A stretch of 24,869 bases of DNA from Acanthamoeba castellanii str. Neff (Eukaryota > Discosea > Longamoebia > Acanthamoebidae), in the NCBI RefSeq assembly GCF_000313135.1, contig NW_004457573.1, positions 68,008 to 92,876 on the forward strand, read 5' to 3'. The notes beneath the pieces are model-generated. The model saw nothing but the letters and a program-made list of their open reading frames with translations, had not been told where the DNA came from and searched no databases. Below, piece by piece: positions 8,957 through 19,242 of this stretch. Position 1 is the stretch's first letter, and each line of letters starts with the position of its first letter. The translations under genes were made by a program, and so were the position numbers.

Positions 8957-9373
8957 TGTGCAGGATGGACAATGGAGTATTTCTCGAGATCGCGTAAGAT
9001 CGGCAGAGTGTGGCTCGAGGAAAATCGAATTTCTTTTTTCTCTCCTTGTTCGCAATTTGGTAATCAGCACGTCACCTAACGGTTGTGTTAGGAATTCGGA
9101 GAACGTGAGATGTTCTGGGTTTTTTCCTTCGACGCCTGCCAACAAAACGCGTCTGGCGCTTTTTTCCCCTTTGTTGAGGTTCCACCTAACGACATCAGCT
9201 TTTTTCAACACCATCATCCTCTCGGGGCAGCTCGATCCGCAGCAGCGACTATAACTGCCAGCCAGACCAGCTCGGTCACGGATCTCTACCACTTTTAGAC
9301 ATTCTCGTTTTTTTCTTCTTCTCTTCTTTTTCATCCGACACAGCCAAGAAGGCCAGAGATCGCGAGCGAGAAG
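8957..9373. promoter_or_regulatory. Divergent upstream region (CHI-like / DIS3L2)
   Basis: These 417 bases lie between the start codons of two divergent genes and must carry both promoters and 5' UTRs. The part nearest DIS3L2 has pyrimidine tracts (about 9307-9332). I see no certain TATA element and no gene in it. Confidence 0.5.
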
Positions 9374-12300
9374 ATGAATCCCAACACTAGAAGCGTGCTC
9401 AGTTCCTGGTTCTCCTCGGAGGAGAGACCTGCGGCTGCCACGCCAGGCCATCACCAGGAAGCACCCGACTACGTCTACGCGCCCATGCATCCTACGCTCG
9501 CCAAGAAGATGGAGAAGCGAGGAGCAGGGCGAGGCAGGGGTGCACCGTACGGCAGCAAGCCTGCGCCACGAAGTGCGGGTCCTAGCCCCATCCGCCCCAG
9601 CGCCTCATCAACATCAGGGCGCCCACCACGCGCGCTTGACGACGGAGAGGTTGCCATGGGCCGCGGCCCTCGTCGACAGCTACGAAGCTCGCACGATGGT
9701 GGCCTTAAGGACGATCATCAGCGTGGGCATCAGAACCCTGATGCTATCAAAGGTAGAAAATCCATCAATCTTTCCATTTTCCAGCCGTCAGTCGGGCCGT
9801 GTCACTCACGATCTTTTTTCACGCAACCTCTGCAGCGGGACGTAACTACAACACCGAAGCGTTTGACTACAACGGCTCGTCGGGATCTGGTGCTGATGCG
9901 CCGTCGTGGCGCGCTGCGCGATCCCTTCCCTCGTCGGCATCGTCGACGCCCAAGAAGCCGTTCCAGCCGCCCAGGCAGCGACGATCGCGATTCAAGGAGC
10001 ATCTCTCGTCCGAGGAGGTCGAGCAGGGGCTCAAGGACGGCACGCTGCTGCAGGGCGTGCTGCGCGTGAACCACAAGCGCATGCGCCTCGCCTACGTCTC
10101 GGTCGAAGGATTTGACAAGGACGTCCTCATCGACGGCGTCTTCGCGCGCAACCGCGCGTTCGAGGGCGACGTTGTGGTCATTCGGCTCAACGACCCCAGC
10201 GAGTGGGAGGTGGTAAAGGACGACAAGGACGACGAAGAGGACGAAGCCGAGCCATTGGGCGACGATGACGACGAGGTCGACGACGACCTCCTCAAGCCGT
10301 CGGCCCTCGACGATTCCGTTGTGGACGTCATGACCGACACCGATGACGACGAGGTGCCCGAAAGCGACACCGTCAGCATCAAGGCCGACGCGGAGAGCTG
10401 CACCGCCACCGCCACCGCCACCGAGAAGGCCACCACCGCGGAGAGCGTGCCAGTGCGCGACGGCAAAGTGCCGGACTACGAGGAGGCTCTGGAATCGGAG
10501 GAGGCCACCTCTTCCGCAGCTCCCGCCAGAGGCTGGTGGCAGCCCAGCGCTGCGACGGCGGAAGTCGCCGTCGAGGTCGAGAGCGGCGCCACTACCACTG
10601 CTGCCGAATCCACGGTTCCGGTTGTGGTGGTCAGCAGCAGCCAGCCCACCACGCCTCGGGCGAAGGGCAAGAGGTGCTGGAAGTGCCAGGAGGTTGGCCA
10701 TATCTCGCGCGACTGCACGAACCCGAAGAGCGCGGACAAGACCCCCGTCAAGAAGGAGAAGAAGGAGAAGAAGCCCGCTAAGCAGCCCGCGGAGATCAAG
10801 GAGGGTGAGGAGACGAAGCTGAGGCGCACCGCCAAGGTCGTCGCCCTCGTCAAGCCCAACCACGTCGAGGAGATGGTGGGCTACCTCAAGCCGTGCGGCC
10901 TCGCCGAGGAGGAGCTCGGCCGAGGCAACTTCTACGCCTTCTTCGTGCCGCTGGAGAAGCGTATGCCGCGCATTCTGGTGCCCGTCAAGCGTCTGTCGGC
11001 CTCGATCATCAACCACCCCAACGAGCTCACCACCAACCTCTTCGTGTGCAAGCTCACCGGCTGGCCGGCCTCGAGCGGACACCCCCGGGGCGAGCTCATC
11101 AAGAACATGGGTCCGTCGGGCGACATGGAGGTCGAGCTTCGCGTGCTGCTCCAGGACAACAACATCGACTGGGAGGACAGCTTCGCGCCCGAAGTGGTGG
11201 CCTGCCTGCCCCGCATCCCGCCGGCCCCCGCCCGCTGGGAGATCCCCGCCGAGGAGTTCATCACCAGGAAGGATCTGAGGAAGGAGCGCATCTTCACCAT
11301 CGATCCGGCCACGGCCAAGGACATGGACGACGCCGTCTCCTGCAAGCGGCTGCCCGACGGCACCTACCTCGTGGGCGTGCACATCGCCGACGTTACCTAC
11401 TTCGTGAAGCCCGACACGCCGCTGGACGAGGACGCCAAGATGCGCGCGACCACCGTCTACATGGTCCACCGCTCCATCCCCATGCTGCCGCGTCTCCTCT
11501 CCGACAACATGTGCTCCCTCGTGCCCGGCGAGGACCGCCTGTCGTTTTCCGTCACCTGGAAGATGGACAAGGAGGGCAACGTGCTCGAGGAGCCCTGGTT
11601 CGGCCGCACCATCATCCGCTCGTGCGTCAAGATGTCCTACGAGGCCGCGCAGGAGATGCTCGACGACCGTTTCAGCCCGCCTTCTGCGGAGCCGCCGGCT
11701 CCCGAGGCTGCGGCCAAGCCCGTGGTCAAGCGCGGTTCCGTCTTCGCCAAGGACCTCACGGCGCCGGAGCACACGGTCGAGGAAATCGTCGACGACGTCA
11801 AGGTGCTCAACGCGATGGCCGAGTCGCTCCGCAAGAAGCGCTTCGAGGACGGTTCGCTCACGCTCGACGACGCCAAGATGTACTTCTGCCTCGACGACGA
11901 CAAGATGCCCATCGACGTGGGCGTGTACGTGCGCACGGCCAGCCACTTCCTCATCGAGGAGTTCATGTTGCTGGCCAACAAGAGCGTCGCCAAGCGGATC
12001 CACTCGGCCTACCCCGACCGCGCGTTGCTCCGTCGTCACCCGGCGCCCAACGACAACAAGCTCGCCGAGTTCATCTCGATGTGCAGCGCCAACTCAATCA
12101 GCTTCGACACGAGCAGCTCCAAGGGCTTCCAGCGCTCGCTCCTCGCGCTCAGCTCGCTGCCCAACCCCGACATTGCCGCCGTGGTGACGCGTCTCGCCAT
12201 GAAGCCCATGTCCGTGGCCAAGTACACGTGCACCGACGAAGAGGCCGGTGAGGGCGCCTACAGGCACTACGCCCTCGCCTTCGACCACTACACCCACTTC

Positions 12301-13659
12301 ACGTCGCCCATCCGTCGGTACGCCGATGTGATCGTCCACCGCCTGCTCGACGCCTGCCTCCAGGGCCTGCCCGCGCCGCTCGAGAAGGAGGAGCTCTCGG
12401 ACATCTGCGACAACTGCAACATGAGGAAGACCAAGGCCGACAAGGCCCAGGACAAGTGCGACCTGGTGTTCCTCTGCACCCTGCTCAAGAACCACCCGCC
12501 CAAGGACCTCGAGGCGACCGTGATTACCGTCAACAGCCGCAGCTTCGAGGTCTACGTGCCCCTCTACGGCGTGGAGAAGCTCGCCCGCGCCGAGGACCTC
12601 CCCCTGGCCAAGCTTGACCACGACAAGAAGAACCAGGCCCTCTACCTCCACTGGCGCGCCGCAGCCAACGGCACTTCTTCCACCGCAGCGGAGGAGGAGG
12701 AGGAGGAGGCCGCGGCTGGCAAGAAGGTCATCGTCCAGGAGATCAAGCCCTTCACACGCCTGAGGGTGAGGCTCTACCCGGACCTCCAGAGGCGCCCCAT
12801 CGACGTGCGGCTCGCCATTGTCCCGCCCGAGGGAGCCGCCGTGCCCGACAACTACTACGACGCGCCCGTCCAAGAGTCGGCCAAGCCCAAGACCCCGGCG
12901 AAGCAGCACGGCCGCAGGCAGCAGAACCACCAGAAGCCGCCTCGCCCCGACCACCTCGAGTCTGCTGCGGATAACCACGACAACCACGTCGAGAACTGGG
13001 TCAACGAGGCCAGGGACGATGAGGCGATGCAGAGGCAGCAGATCACCGATCGGATCAAGCTCTTCCTTGCCGATCCGACCCAGACCAAGCTTCATCTACC
13101 CGCCGAGCTGACATCATTCGAGCGGCTCATCGCCCACGAGGTGGCCGAGGATCACGGCCTCCACCACCAATCGTCGAACTATTTCTGTTCCGAGACCGGC
13201 ACCAAGGAGAGGCGCCTGACTCTCTTCAAGCAGGCGCCCCCTGCCGCCGCACGAGCCCGCTCGCGTTCCGTCCCCGGCTCTGCGCCCGGCGCCGACCCCT
13301 CGGCCGCGGGCGTCAAGACCCCGACCCGTACCGGCGCCAAGAGGGCTGCCAAGCCCAAGCTGCCTACTCGCGCAGCTCACGCTGAAGGAGGATCGGTTGA
13401 TGGCGAGCCGCACGCCGACGGAACAAGGACGACCCCCAAGAAGAGGCCCGCCCGCAAGACCAAGGAAGGCGCCAAGGAGCGCGCCGCTGCGGTGGAGGCC
13501 GCGGTCGGCGAGGACGGCGCTCCCGTCGAGGTGCGCACGAAGGTGCACCGCCCTAAGAGGACGCCAAAGAAGCGCCCTGTTACGGCAACGACCGTCGCCC
13601 CCGCCGAGCAGCAGGGTCAGCAGGAGCCGCAACAACATCCGCCCCAAGAGGCAGCATAA
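9374..13659 (+). CDS. DIS3L2: DIS3L2-type 3'-5' exoribonuclease with added CCHC zinc knuckle and R3H domain
   Basis: Two exons, 9374-9752 and 9836-13659 (GT-AG intron), give 1400 residues. Order: a low-complexity basic N-terminus (1-165); the first cold-shock domain (about 170-240, FKEHLSSEEVEQGLKDGTLL and VLIDGVFARNRAFEGDVVV); an acidic linker; a CCHC knuckle with C407, C410, H415 and C420 (CWKCQEVGHISRDC); a Lys-rich stretch; a second cold-shock domain; the RNB domain with the metal-binding aspartates D616, D622, D624 and D625 (DPATAKDMDDA) and SPIRRYADVIVHRLL (950-964); an S1 domain (about 1015-1105); an R3H domain (about 1195-1258, ERLIAHEVAEDHGLHH with R1223 and H1227); and a Lys/Arg/Ala/Pro-rich tail. 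There is no PIN domain, which separates it from DIS3. DIS3L2 enzymes degrade 3'-uridylated RNAs in the cytoplasm without the exosome. The catalytic residues are all present. Human DIS3L2 is about 885 residues, so this copy is greatly extended. Confidence 0.93.
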
Positions 13660-14001
13660 GTTGCCTTGGGCTTTGTCGATAGTGTAACTAGACCCTCTCT
13701 GCCTTCTTCCCTTTCCTTTTTGTTCCAACTCCCTGTACGTCTTGTAGCCAAACGCACAATGGACCACGAGTGAAACACCCCCTCGCGCCCTCCCCTCACT
13801 CCTTCTTCGTGCACTTGCTGAAGTGGCTGGGGTGGCTATCGTGGCCGCTTCGATAGGCAGGTCATTGAAAGTTGGGCGAGATTTGTGTAGGGTGCCAGCC
13901 GGCAGGGTACGCGTCTTGGCAGAACCACTCACTCTTACAGTGCACACAACAGACCACAAAACGCTCGGCAAGGCACCCCGTTCAGTTTGATCTTTACCTT
14001 G
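13660..14001. other. Intergenic: 3' UTR of DIS3L2 and upstream of the CBS gene
   Basis: These 342 bases contain the 3' flank of DIS3L2 and the promoter/5' UTR of the CBS gene. A weak CAG acceptor and pyrimidine stretches exist, so a short 5' exon of the CBS gene cannot be excluded. No AATAAA is seen on the plus strand. Confidence 0.5.
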
Positions 14002-14521
14002 ATGCGAAGAATGAGCCGCTACCAGTACGTGCGCGATATAATGGCGAAGCCAGTCCTCACGACTACCCCCGACACGGCGCTCAACGTGGCGCTGGGCACC
14101 ATGTTGCAGAAGCGCATCCACCGCCTGCCCGTCGTGGATTCGAGCAATCCAAACAAGGTGGTGGGCATCGTTACTGAGCGCAATCTGCGCTTGGCCGCCG
14201 ACAGCCCGTTCCTCGAGGAGAGCGCGCAGGAGGTGCTGGAGCACCTGGCCAAACACAAGGTGGGTGAAATAATGCGCAGCTCCGTGACCACCGTCACTGA
14301 AGACGCCTCCATCGTCGAGGCAGCCAAGATGATGCGCGTCTCCAACGTGTACGTGCTTACCCGCCTCACCACATCACACCAAAGATCCTTACCCTCCATT
14401 CAGTGGTGGCGTGCCCGTGCTCGACAAGCAAGGCCAGTTGGTGGGGATCATTACCCGAACGGACATGATCGACCACCTCATCCGCGTTCTGGAGCCTCTG
14501 GACGAGGGACAGAGAGAATAA
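14002..14521 (+). CDS. Small CBS-domain pair protein
   Basis: Two exons, 14002-14348 and 14404-14521 (GT-AG intron of 55 bases), give 154 residues. It is essentially one Bateman module. The first CBS motif runs VRDIMAKPVLTTTPDTALN to RIHRLPVVDSSNPNKVVGIV and TERNLR. The second runs VGEIMRSSVTTVTEDASI to VGGVPVLDKQGQLVGIITRT and DMIDHLI. CBS pairs bind adenine nucleotides and sense energy or redox state, either within enzymes and channels or as stand-alone regulators (plant CBSX type). The start is the first ATG in frame; a second ATG at 14011 is equally possible. An extra upstream exon, such as a targeting peptide, could be missed. The partner protein cannot be told from the neighbours. Confidence 0.85.
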
Positions 14522-14522
14522 T

Positions 14523-14528
14523 AATAAA
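14523..14528 (+). terminator. Poly(A) signal of the CBS gene
   Basis: AATAAA begins just after the TAA stop at 14519-14521 and only about 46 bases before the HGH1 start codon, so the two genes are very tightly packed. Confidence 0.5.
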
Positions 14529-14573
14529 AAAACTCAATCTTTCTTTTATTTTTGCAACTCCGCCCAAGACAAG

Positions 14574-16079
14574 ATGGAAGAGCTCGGCGAGCTTGTTGGC
14601 TTTCTGGTGAACTCTAAGCCTGAGGTAGGTTCTTGTGGGCGGTGCAATGTACCTCGCCTGAGGCTCACAGGTAGGGGATCTACAATTATCAGGTTCGCCA
14701 AATTGCCCTGCAGCACTTGGTCTCCTTCACAGGTTCTTCCGATGGGAGAGAGCAACTAAAGCCCACTCCTGTGCTGCCCAACCTCTGCCGCCTCCTCGGC
14801 GATCTGCGGGTACTGATTAATTTGTCATCTCAGCATTCAATCTCGATTATCTCACAATTGTACTTTTTGATCCGACAGCCGATCGCTACGCTGGCTTACA
14901 CCTGCCTGATCAATCTTTCGGAAGACAACGAATACGCCGGTATGATGCTGCAAAGGCCTCGATTCTGCGTTTCGCTTGTCCGCAATCTTACGGTGGGTGC
15001 TCTCTTCCCTTCACGCCGGTGTGTCACTTCTTGGTGGCTAATGCAAGCTTCTCGTGGGCCACCTGCAGAACGAAGAGCACCAACTGGGCGAACTGGACGT
15101 CCTCCTGCTCAATAACCTGACGCGGCTCGAGGAGGGCAGCAGACAGCTGCTGCAGGTGGGTGAATCACTGGAGGGCTTCTACCTGGAGAAGCTCGTCGAG
15201 ATCCTCGTAAGCAAGAGAGGCGACGAAAGGAAGGACCCATACGCCTGGATCGCGCGAGTGCTCATGAACGTCTCCCAGCTGCCCGAGGCCAGAAAGATCC
15301 TGTTGGATGAGAAGAGGGACATCTTCAAGGACCTTCTGAAGGACATCCAGCACCGCAACCCTATCCGGAAGAGGGCTGTCCTGGGCGCCATCAAGTACCG
15401 CCAGCCTACCCTTTACCCGCCCTCACCCCTCACCACTCACTCACTCACTCCGCAACGCAATCGGCATTCAGGAACTGTTGCTTCGAGCAGAGGAAGCACG
15501 CCTGGTTGCTGGCCGAGGACAAGGTGAACATCTTGCCCTACCTCCTCTATCCTCTGGTCGGACCCGAGCCGCTCAGTGAAGACGACATCGAGGGCATGCC
15601 CGCGTTTTTGGCCAAGCTCGGCCCCAACAAGATGCGGGAGGAGGACGTGGAGAGCAGGAAGCTGCTCGTGGAGGCCTTGACCCTGCTCACGGGCACCAGG
15701 CGCGGGCGCGACTTTATGCGAGCCAAGAAAGCGGTACGCCCAAGCTACAAGCGAGCCAATATGCCTTACCATCGCAGGTGACGTAGACGCTGACTTGTTG
15801 TCGATTGTCGTGCAGTACCCGATCGTACGAGATGCGCACCGAGTGGAAGACAACGAGGCGATCGGCGAGCTCTACTTCATCCTGGTCGACCACTTGATGC
15901 GGGACGAAGAGCCGCTCCCCGCCGCGGAACCGATCGAAACGCCAAGCATGAATCAGGAAACCGAGGCCGAAAAGAAGCTCCTAGCGGATGCGCAGCACGA
16001 AGAGGAGATGCCCGAGATGGACGTGCTCGTGAGTGACTCTGAGGACGAGGACGAGGGGGAGAAGGAAAGCGTCGACTAA
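14574..16079 (+). CDS. HGH1: HGH1 homolog (eEF2 folding adaptor, armadillo-type)
   Basis: Six exons: 14574-14624, 14693-14809, 14879-14992, 15048-15394, 15472-15733, 15816-16079. The sum is 385 codons, 384 residues. Family blocks appear in order: EELGELVGFLVNSKPEVRQ, LAYTCLINLSEDNEYA, VLLLNNLTRLEEGSRQLLQ, DPYAWIARVLMNVSQLPEAR, AIKNCCFEQRKHAWLL, and the long HGH1 C-terminal signature ILPYLLYPLVGPEPLSEDD to RKLLVEALTLLTGTRRGRD and YPIVRDAHRVEDNEAI. The tail is acidic (DSEDEDEGEKE). In yeast and human, HGH1 (FAM203) is an armadillo-repeat adaptor that recruits the TRiC/CCT chaperonin to newly made eEF2, in the cytosol. Length is close to that of family members. The intron before the last exon contains a competing CAG at about 15775-15777; the CAG at 15813-15815 keeps the frame. 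Confidence 0.93.
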
Positions 16080-16090
16080 ACCATTACATA

Positions 16091-16101
16091 AATAAAATAA
16101 A
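16091..16101 (+). terminator. Tandem poly(A) signals of HGH1
   Basis: Two overlapping AATAAA hexamers (16091-16096 and 16096-16101) lie 12 bases after the HGH1 stop. The second overlaps an ATG at 16101 that is in frame with MLH3; this is one reason to prefer the later MLH3 start at 16173. Confidence 0.6.
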
Positions 16102-16172
16102 TGTCGGCAAGTCGTGGTTTGCGCGGGCGAAAGAAGAAACGAAACGCAGGCAAACGCGAATGCTGGCAACAG

Positions 16173-19102
16173 ATGCAGAGATTGGAGCAGCATGTCGCGG
16201 ATCTGGTTCGTTCCTCGCAAGCGATTGCCTCGATATCACAAGCGGTCGAAGAACTAGTGCTCAACAGTACGCCCATATTCTTCTATGTAAATGAAGCTGC
16301 GCGATTTACCAGAATCTCCCCCATTAGGCGTTGATGCGGGGTCTACCGCGGTGGAAGTAAGCGTCGCAGTCGAAAGGCACTGCTTTGAAGTGCGAGACAA
16401 TGGTACCGACGTTTTAGACTGCACTGCACCTTGCGATATGGTTTCCAAGGCCTGAGTGTTCGTAGGCCACGGCATAACACAGCACGATCTTGAACTCATT
16501 GGCGAAAGATCTGGTACTTCCTCAGCTTTGAGTGCAATGACCTTGTCTGACCAAGCGTTTCATTCTCAGCCACGTCGAAGCTGAGAACTCTCGGCGACAT
16601 GGCGCGCGTCACGACATATGGCTTTCGAGGGTTCACTTCTCCTTCTTTATCTCCTTCACAAAGAGGTAGCTAAACGGCATCTGTAGGGAAGCACTGAGCA
16701 GTCTCTGCACGCTTGCTTCTGTCGAGGTTGTGACCAAGTGTTCCGACTCAGCTCTCACCTTCGTCAAGATGGTACAAAGAGGGAAAGTTGTAAGGAAGGG
16801 TCCGGCCGATGCCCACAGGACCCTCGGTACCACCGTTTCCGTTCGAGACTTCTTCTACAACATGCCGGTTCGCAGGAAGCAAATGTCGTCGGGCTACGAG
16901 CTCGAGAGGATCAAGCAGACGCTAGAACGAATTGCGCTGGTTCATCCTCAAGTGCGATTCTCCCTGTACGACACAACAAAGGGCTCCACGATACTGCATA
17001 CTCGGCAGGTGCGTTCCCTTCTGTCGTACCGTAGTGAAGTTTGCGCTAACCCTGTTGGCCTTAGCTTCGTACTCTGCGGGCCAGCTTCGAGCAGCTCTTC
17101 GGATCGGTCGATGGGCTATGCGAGGTGGAGCACTGCGCTGGGCCTTACACCTTCCGTGGTTTGCTGTCGTATCCCAACCTAGGCCACCACTCCAAGGTTT
17201 CTCTTCTCCACATCCTTCTCACTCAAGGTGGTCTACCGTTTGACTCTTCATTCGTCGGTGCAGAGCCTTCAATTCCTGTGTACGTACCTGGGCGAACAAC
17301 GCAGTATCCACGCCAAGCGCTGAAATCGCGCCTCCCCATAGATGTGAACAAGCGCAGCGTCAAAGCCAAAGAGTTGCGCAAGTTCATCAACGAGAGCTAC
17401 CTCAGTCTTTCGCTACGGACAGTCAGCGCCCTCACTACAATCGAAGACCATCTCGATGCTGCCAACGGCTCTGCAGTCACGAGCATACAGGACGCTGATG
17501 CGAAGACGATATTCAACAAGTACGCTGTGTTCTTGTTGGACATATCCTGCCCGCCCTCAGCGTATGACGTCACGCTAGACCCCACCAAAACGCTAGTCGA
17601 GTTCAAGGTATACCGAACCTCAAAACCGTTATCACGTGCTCGCTATGACACTCTTCCTGCAGGACTGGAGCCAGGTACTACAGGGAACAGCGTCCATGCT
17701 GTGCGAGGCCTGGGCTGGAGAAAGCCTTGCTCGTGCGCCTCAACCGGACAACCAAGAGAGCGAGCACTTCTACGGCACACGCGAGGCCGCACTCATCGAG
17801 GAAACTACCGCCGACCCCGGTTCTCTCCACGCGAGCCGGAGAACAGCTCCCGACCTGAATGACTTACCTAGCGATCCATTCCCAAAGCGTCAAAAGCGAG
17901 GGGCTGACCGACCTTCGTTGGTGGCCTCAAGTACCGCCCAAGAAGTGACCACGCGCAAAGTGGATCACCAGAGTGCCAGCACTCGCATCGCTCTTCATCT
18001 GAGCTCGCACGCCCTCCAGGTACGCTACACTACACACCAAGGTACGACTCGAATGCCGGCTCACCAAGACTTGCGCAGAGGAAGCCGTTTCTAGGCAAAG
18101 CCGAAGCTTCCATCCTAAGCACGGACTGCACTCACGACCGAGGCACGCAGCTGGCCGTGAGCAAGGATGTGCTGAAGAAGATGCGTGTGATCAATCAAGT
18201 CGACACCAAGTTTATTCTGGCCAAGGAGGGCGATATGCTGTACGCATCTTCCTCCAGCCCTTTGTGCTCTCCAACGGACTCACAGCGTCCTACCACAGTT
18301 ATATCCTGGACCAGCACGCGGTCGACGAGAGGATCGGTCTTGAGAAGCTCGAGTCCGAGGCTTGGGGGAGCGACGGTGAACCAGCGAATGTGAGTTCAGC
18401 GATCGCTGAGCTCGAGTTTGCAACAACCGCTCCCGAAGCCCGGCTACTAGAGCGGTACCACGAAAGGATCGATGCGTGGGGGTGGAAGTGCAGTGTTGAG
18501 ATCTGGTACGAACAGTCCCACCTCGCCTTTCTTCCCCTTTGTGGCCTCACCGCAGATGGTACAGTGGTAGCCGAACCCAAGTGCTTGTGCGCGCCGTGCC
18601 TGCCGTCGACGGCGTGCCGCTCACGAATGTGGACAACCTGAGGGAATTCGTGACCCAGCTGGAGGCGACCAACGGCTCCGCTGCGACCAAGCCCCGATCC
18701 ATCGTTCGTCTGCTGCAAAGCAAGGCCTGCCGCGGTACTGCTGTGCGATCGTTTGCTTTTTTCCGCTTTTCTTTTTCTCGCCCGGAAACCGAACGACATC
18801 CAATCGTCGCGGTGTGTACCAGGAGCGCTCATGTTTGGCGATCGCTTGTCGCGTGAAGACTGCCAAGCCCTCATCGACCGCGTCTCTGCCTGCGCTCTTC
18901 CCTTCCAGTGTGCGCACGGTAAAGTACCACTCACACTCACCCAGATAGCCGCCCAAGCCCATTAACCCGTCACCCAGGCCGGCCAAGTGTGGTGCCATTG
19001 CTGCACCTGACTACGCTGCCGCGGCAGAGCGAGAAGGCGCGGAAAAGAGCGAAACCGAAGAGGCTGCCCGACCACCTCCGGCGAGCCTCGCGGCCAAAAT
19101 GA
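16173..19102 (+). CDS. MLH3: MLH3, MutL-gamma mismatch-repair / meiotic endonuclease subunit
   Basis: Fourteen exons: 16173-16266, 16328-16402, 16466-16513, 16570-16630, 16687-17008, 17065-17196, 17264-17279, 17342-17607, 17663-18019, 18079-18229, 18286-18505, 18565-18734, 18823-18918, 18978-19102; 710 residues. The start at 16173 (MQRLEQHVADLVRSSQAI) gives the same spacing to EELVLNS as in known MLH3; an ATG at 16101 would add 24 residues but sits inside the HGH1 poly(A) signal. ATPase motifs are present: EELVLNSVDAG, VRDNGHG, TTYGFRGEALSSL, then SLQFLYVNKR and LDPTKTLVEF. The C-terminal half keeps the nuclease motif DQHA-x2-E-x4-E (DQHAVDERIGLEKLE), KACRGA and FQCAHGRPS. MLH3 pairs with MLH1 to nick DNA in mismatch repair and meiotic crossover resolution. 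Weak points: the 16-base exon at 17264, and the exon end at 18229, where no GT donor fits and a GC-AG intron or a frame error must be assumed. Confidence 0.9.
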
Positions 19103-19242
19103 CGTGAGAACAGCAGAGGTGTCGCCGCAGACACTGCCATTGGCTGCCGCTAATGAAACGTGAGGTTTCTGTTCGCCAGGCAGCAGCCAAACGTTTTTGC
19201 GTGGCTGCGAAAGAAGAAAACAAGCGCAAGGCGAACAGCGGC

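Noticed and set aside
8264..9490. A long minus-strand frame of 408 codons over the CHI-like gene and its promoter
   Set aside because: Only its part 8509-8956 is the true first exon of the CHI-like gene; downstream it reads through an intron and then out of frame.
9802..12039. A 745-codon open frame on the minus strand, antisense to DIS3L2
   Set aside because: It mirrors the coding frame of a strongly GC3-biased gene; its product is Leu/Val/Gly/His-rich with no domain, while the plus strand shows full RNB, CSD and S1 motifs.
10893..12251. A 452-codon plus-strand frame rich in Arg/His/Gly inside DIS3L2
   Set aside because: Frame-shifted reading of the DIS3L2 exon; low-complexity composition only.
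12094..13095. A 333-codon minus-strand frame under the C-terminal part of DIS3L2
   Set aside because: Same codon-bias shadow; no recognisable domain, and the opposite strand encodes the S1 domain and C-terminal region.
13114..14256. A 380-codon minus-strand frame across DIS3L2 3' end and the CBS gene
   Set aside because: It spans two clear plus-strand genes and an untranslated stretch, without any domain of its own.
16101..16172. Longer MLH3 N-terminus starting at 16101
   Set aside because: The ATG lies inside the HGH1 poly(A) hexamer and adds a basic stretch (RGRKKKRN) with no family counterpart; the start at 16173 matches family spacing. Not fully excluded.
18223..18290. Programmed ribosomal frameshift in MLH3
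   Set aside because: No slippery heptamer or obvious stimulatory structure is seen; a GC-AG intron or sequence error is simpler.
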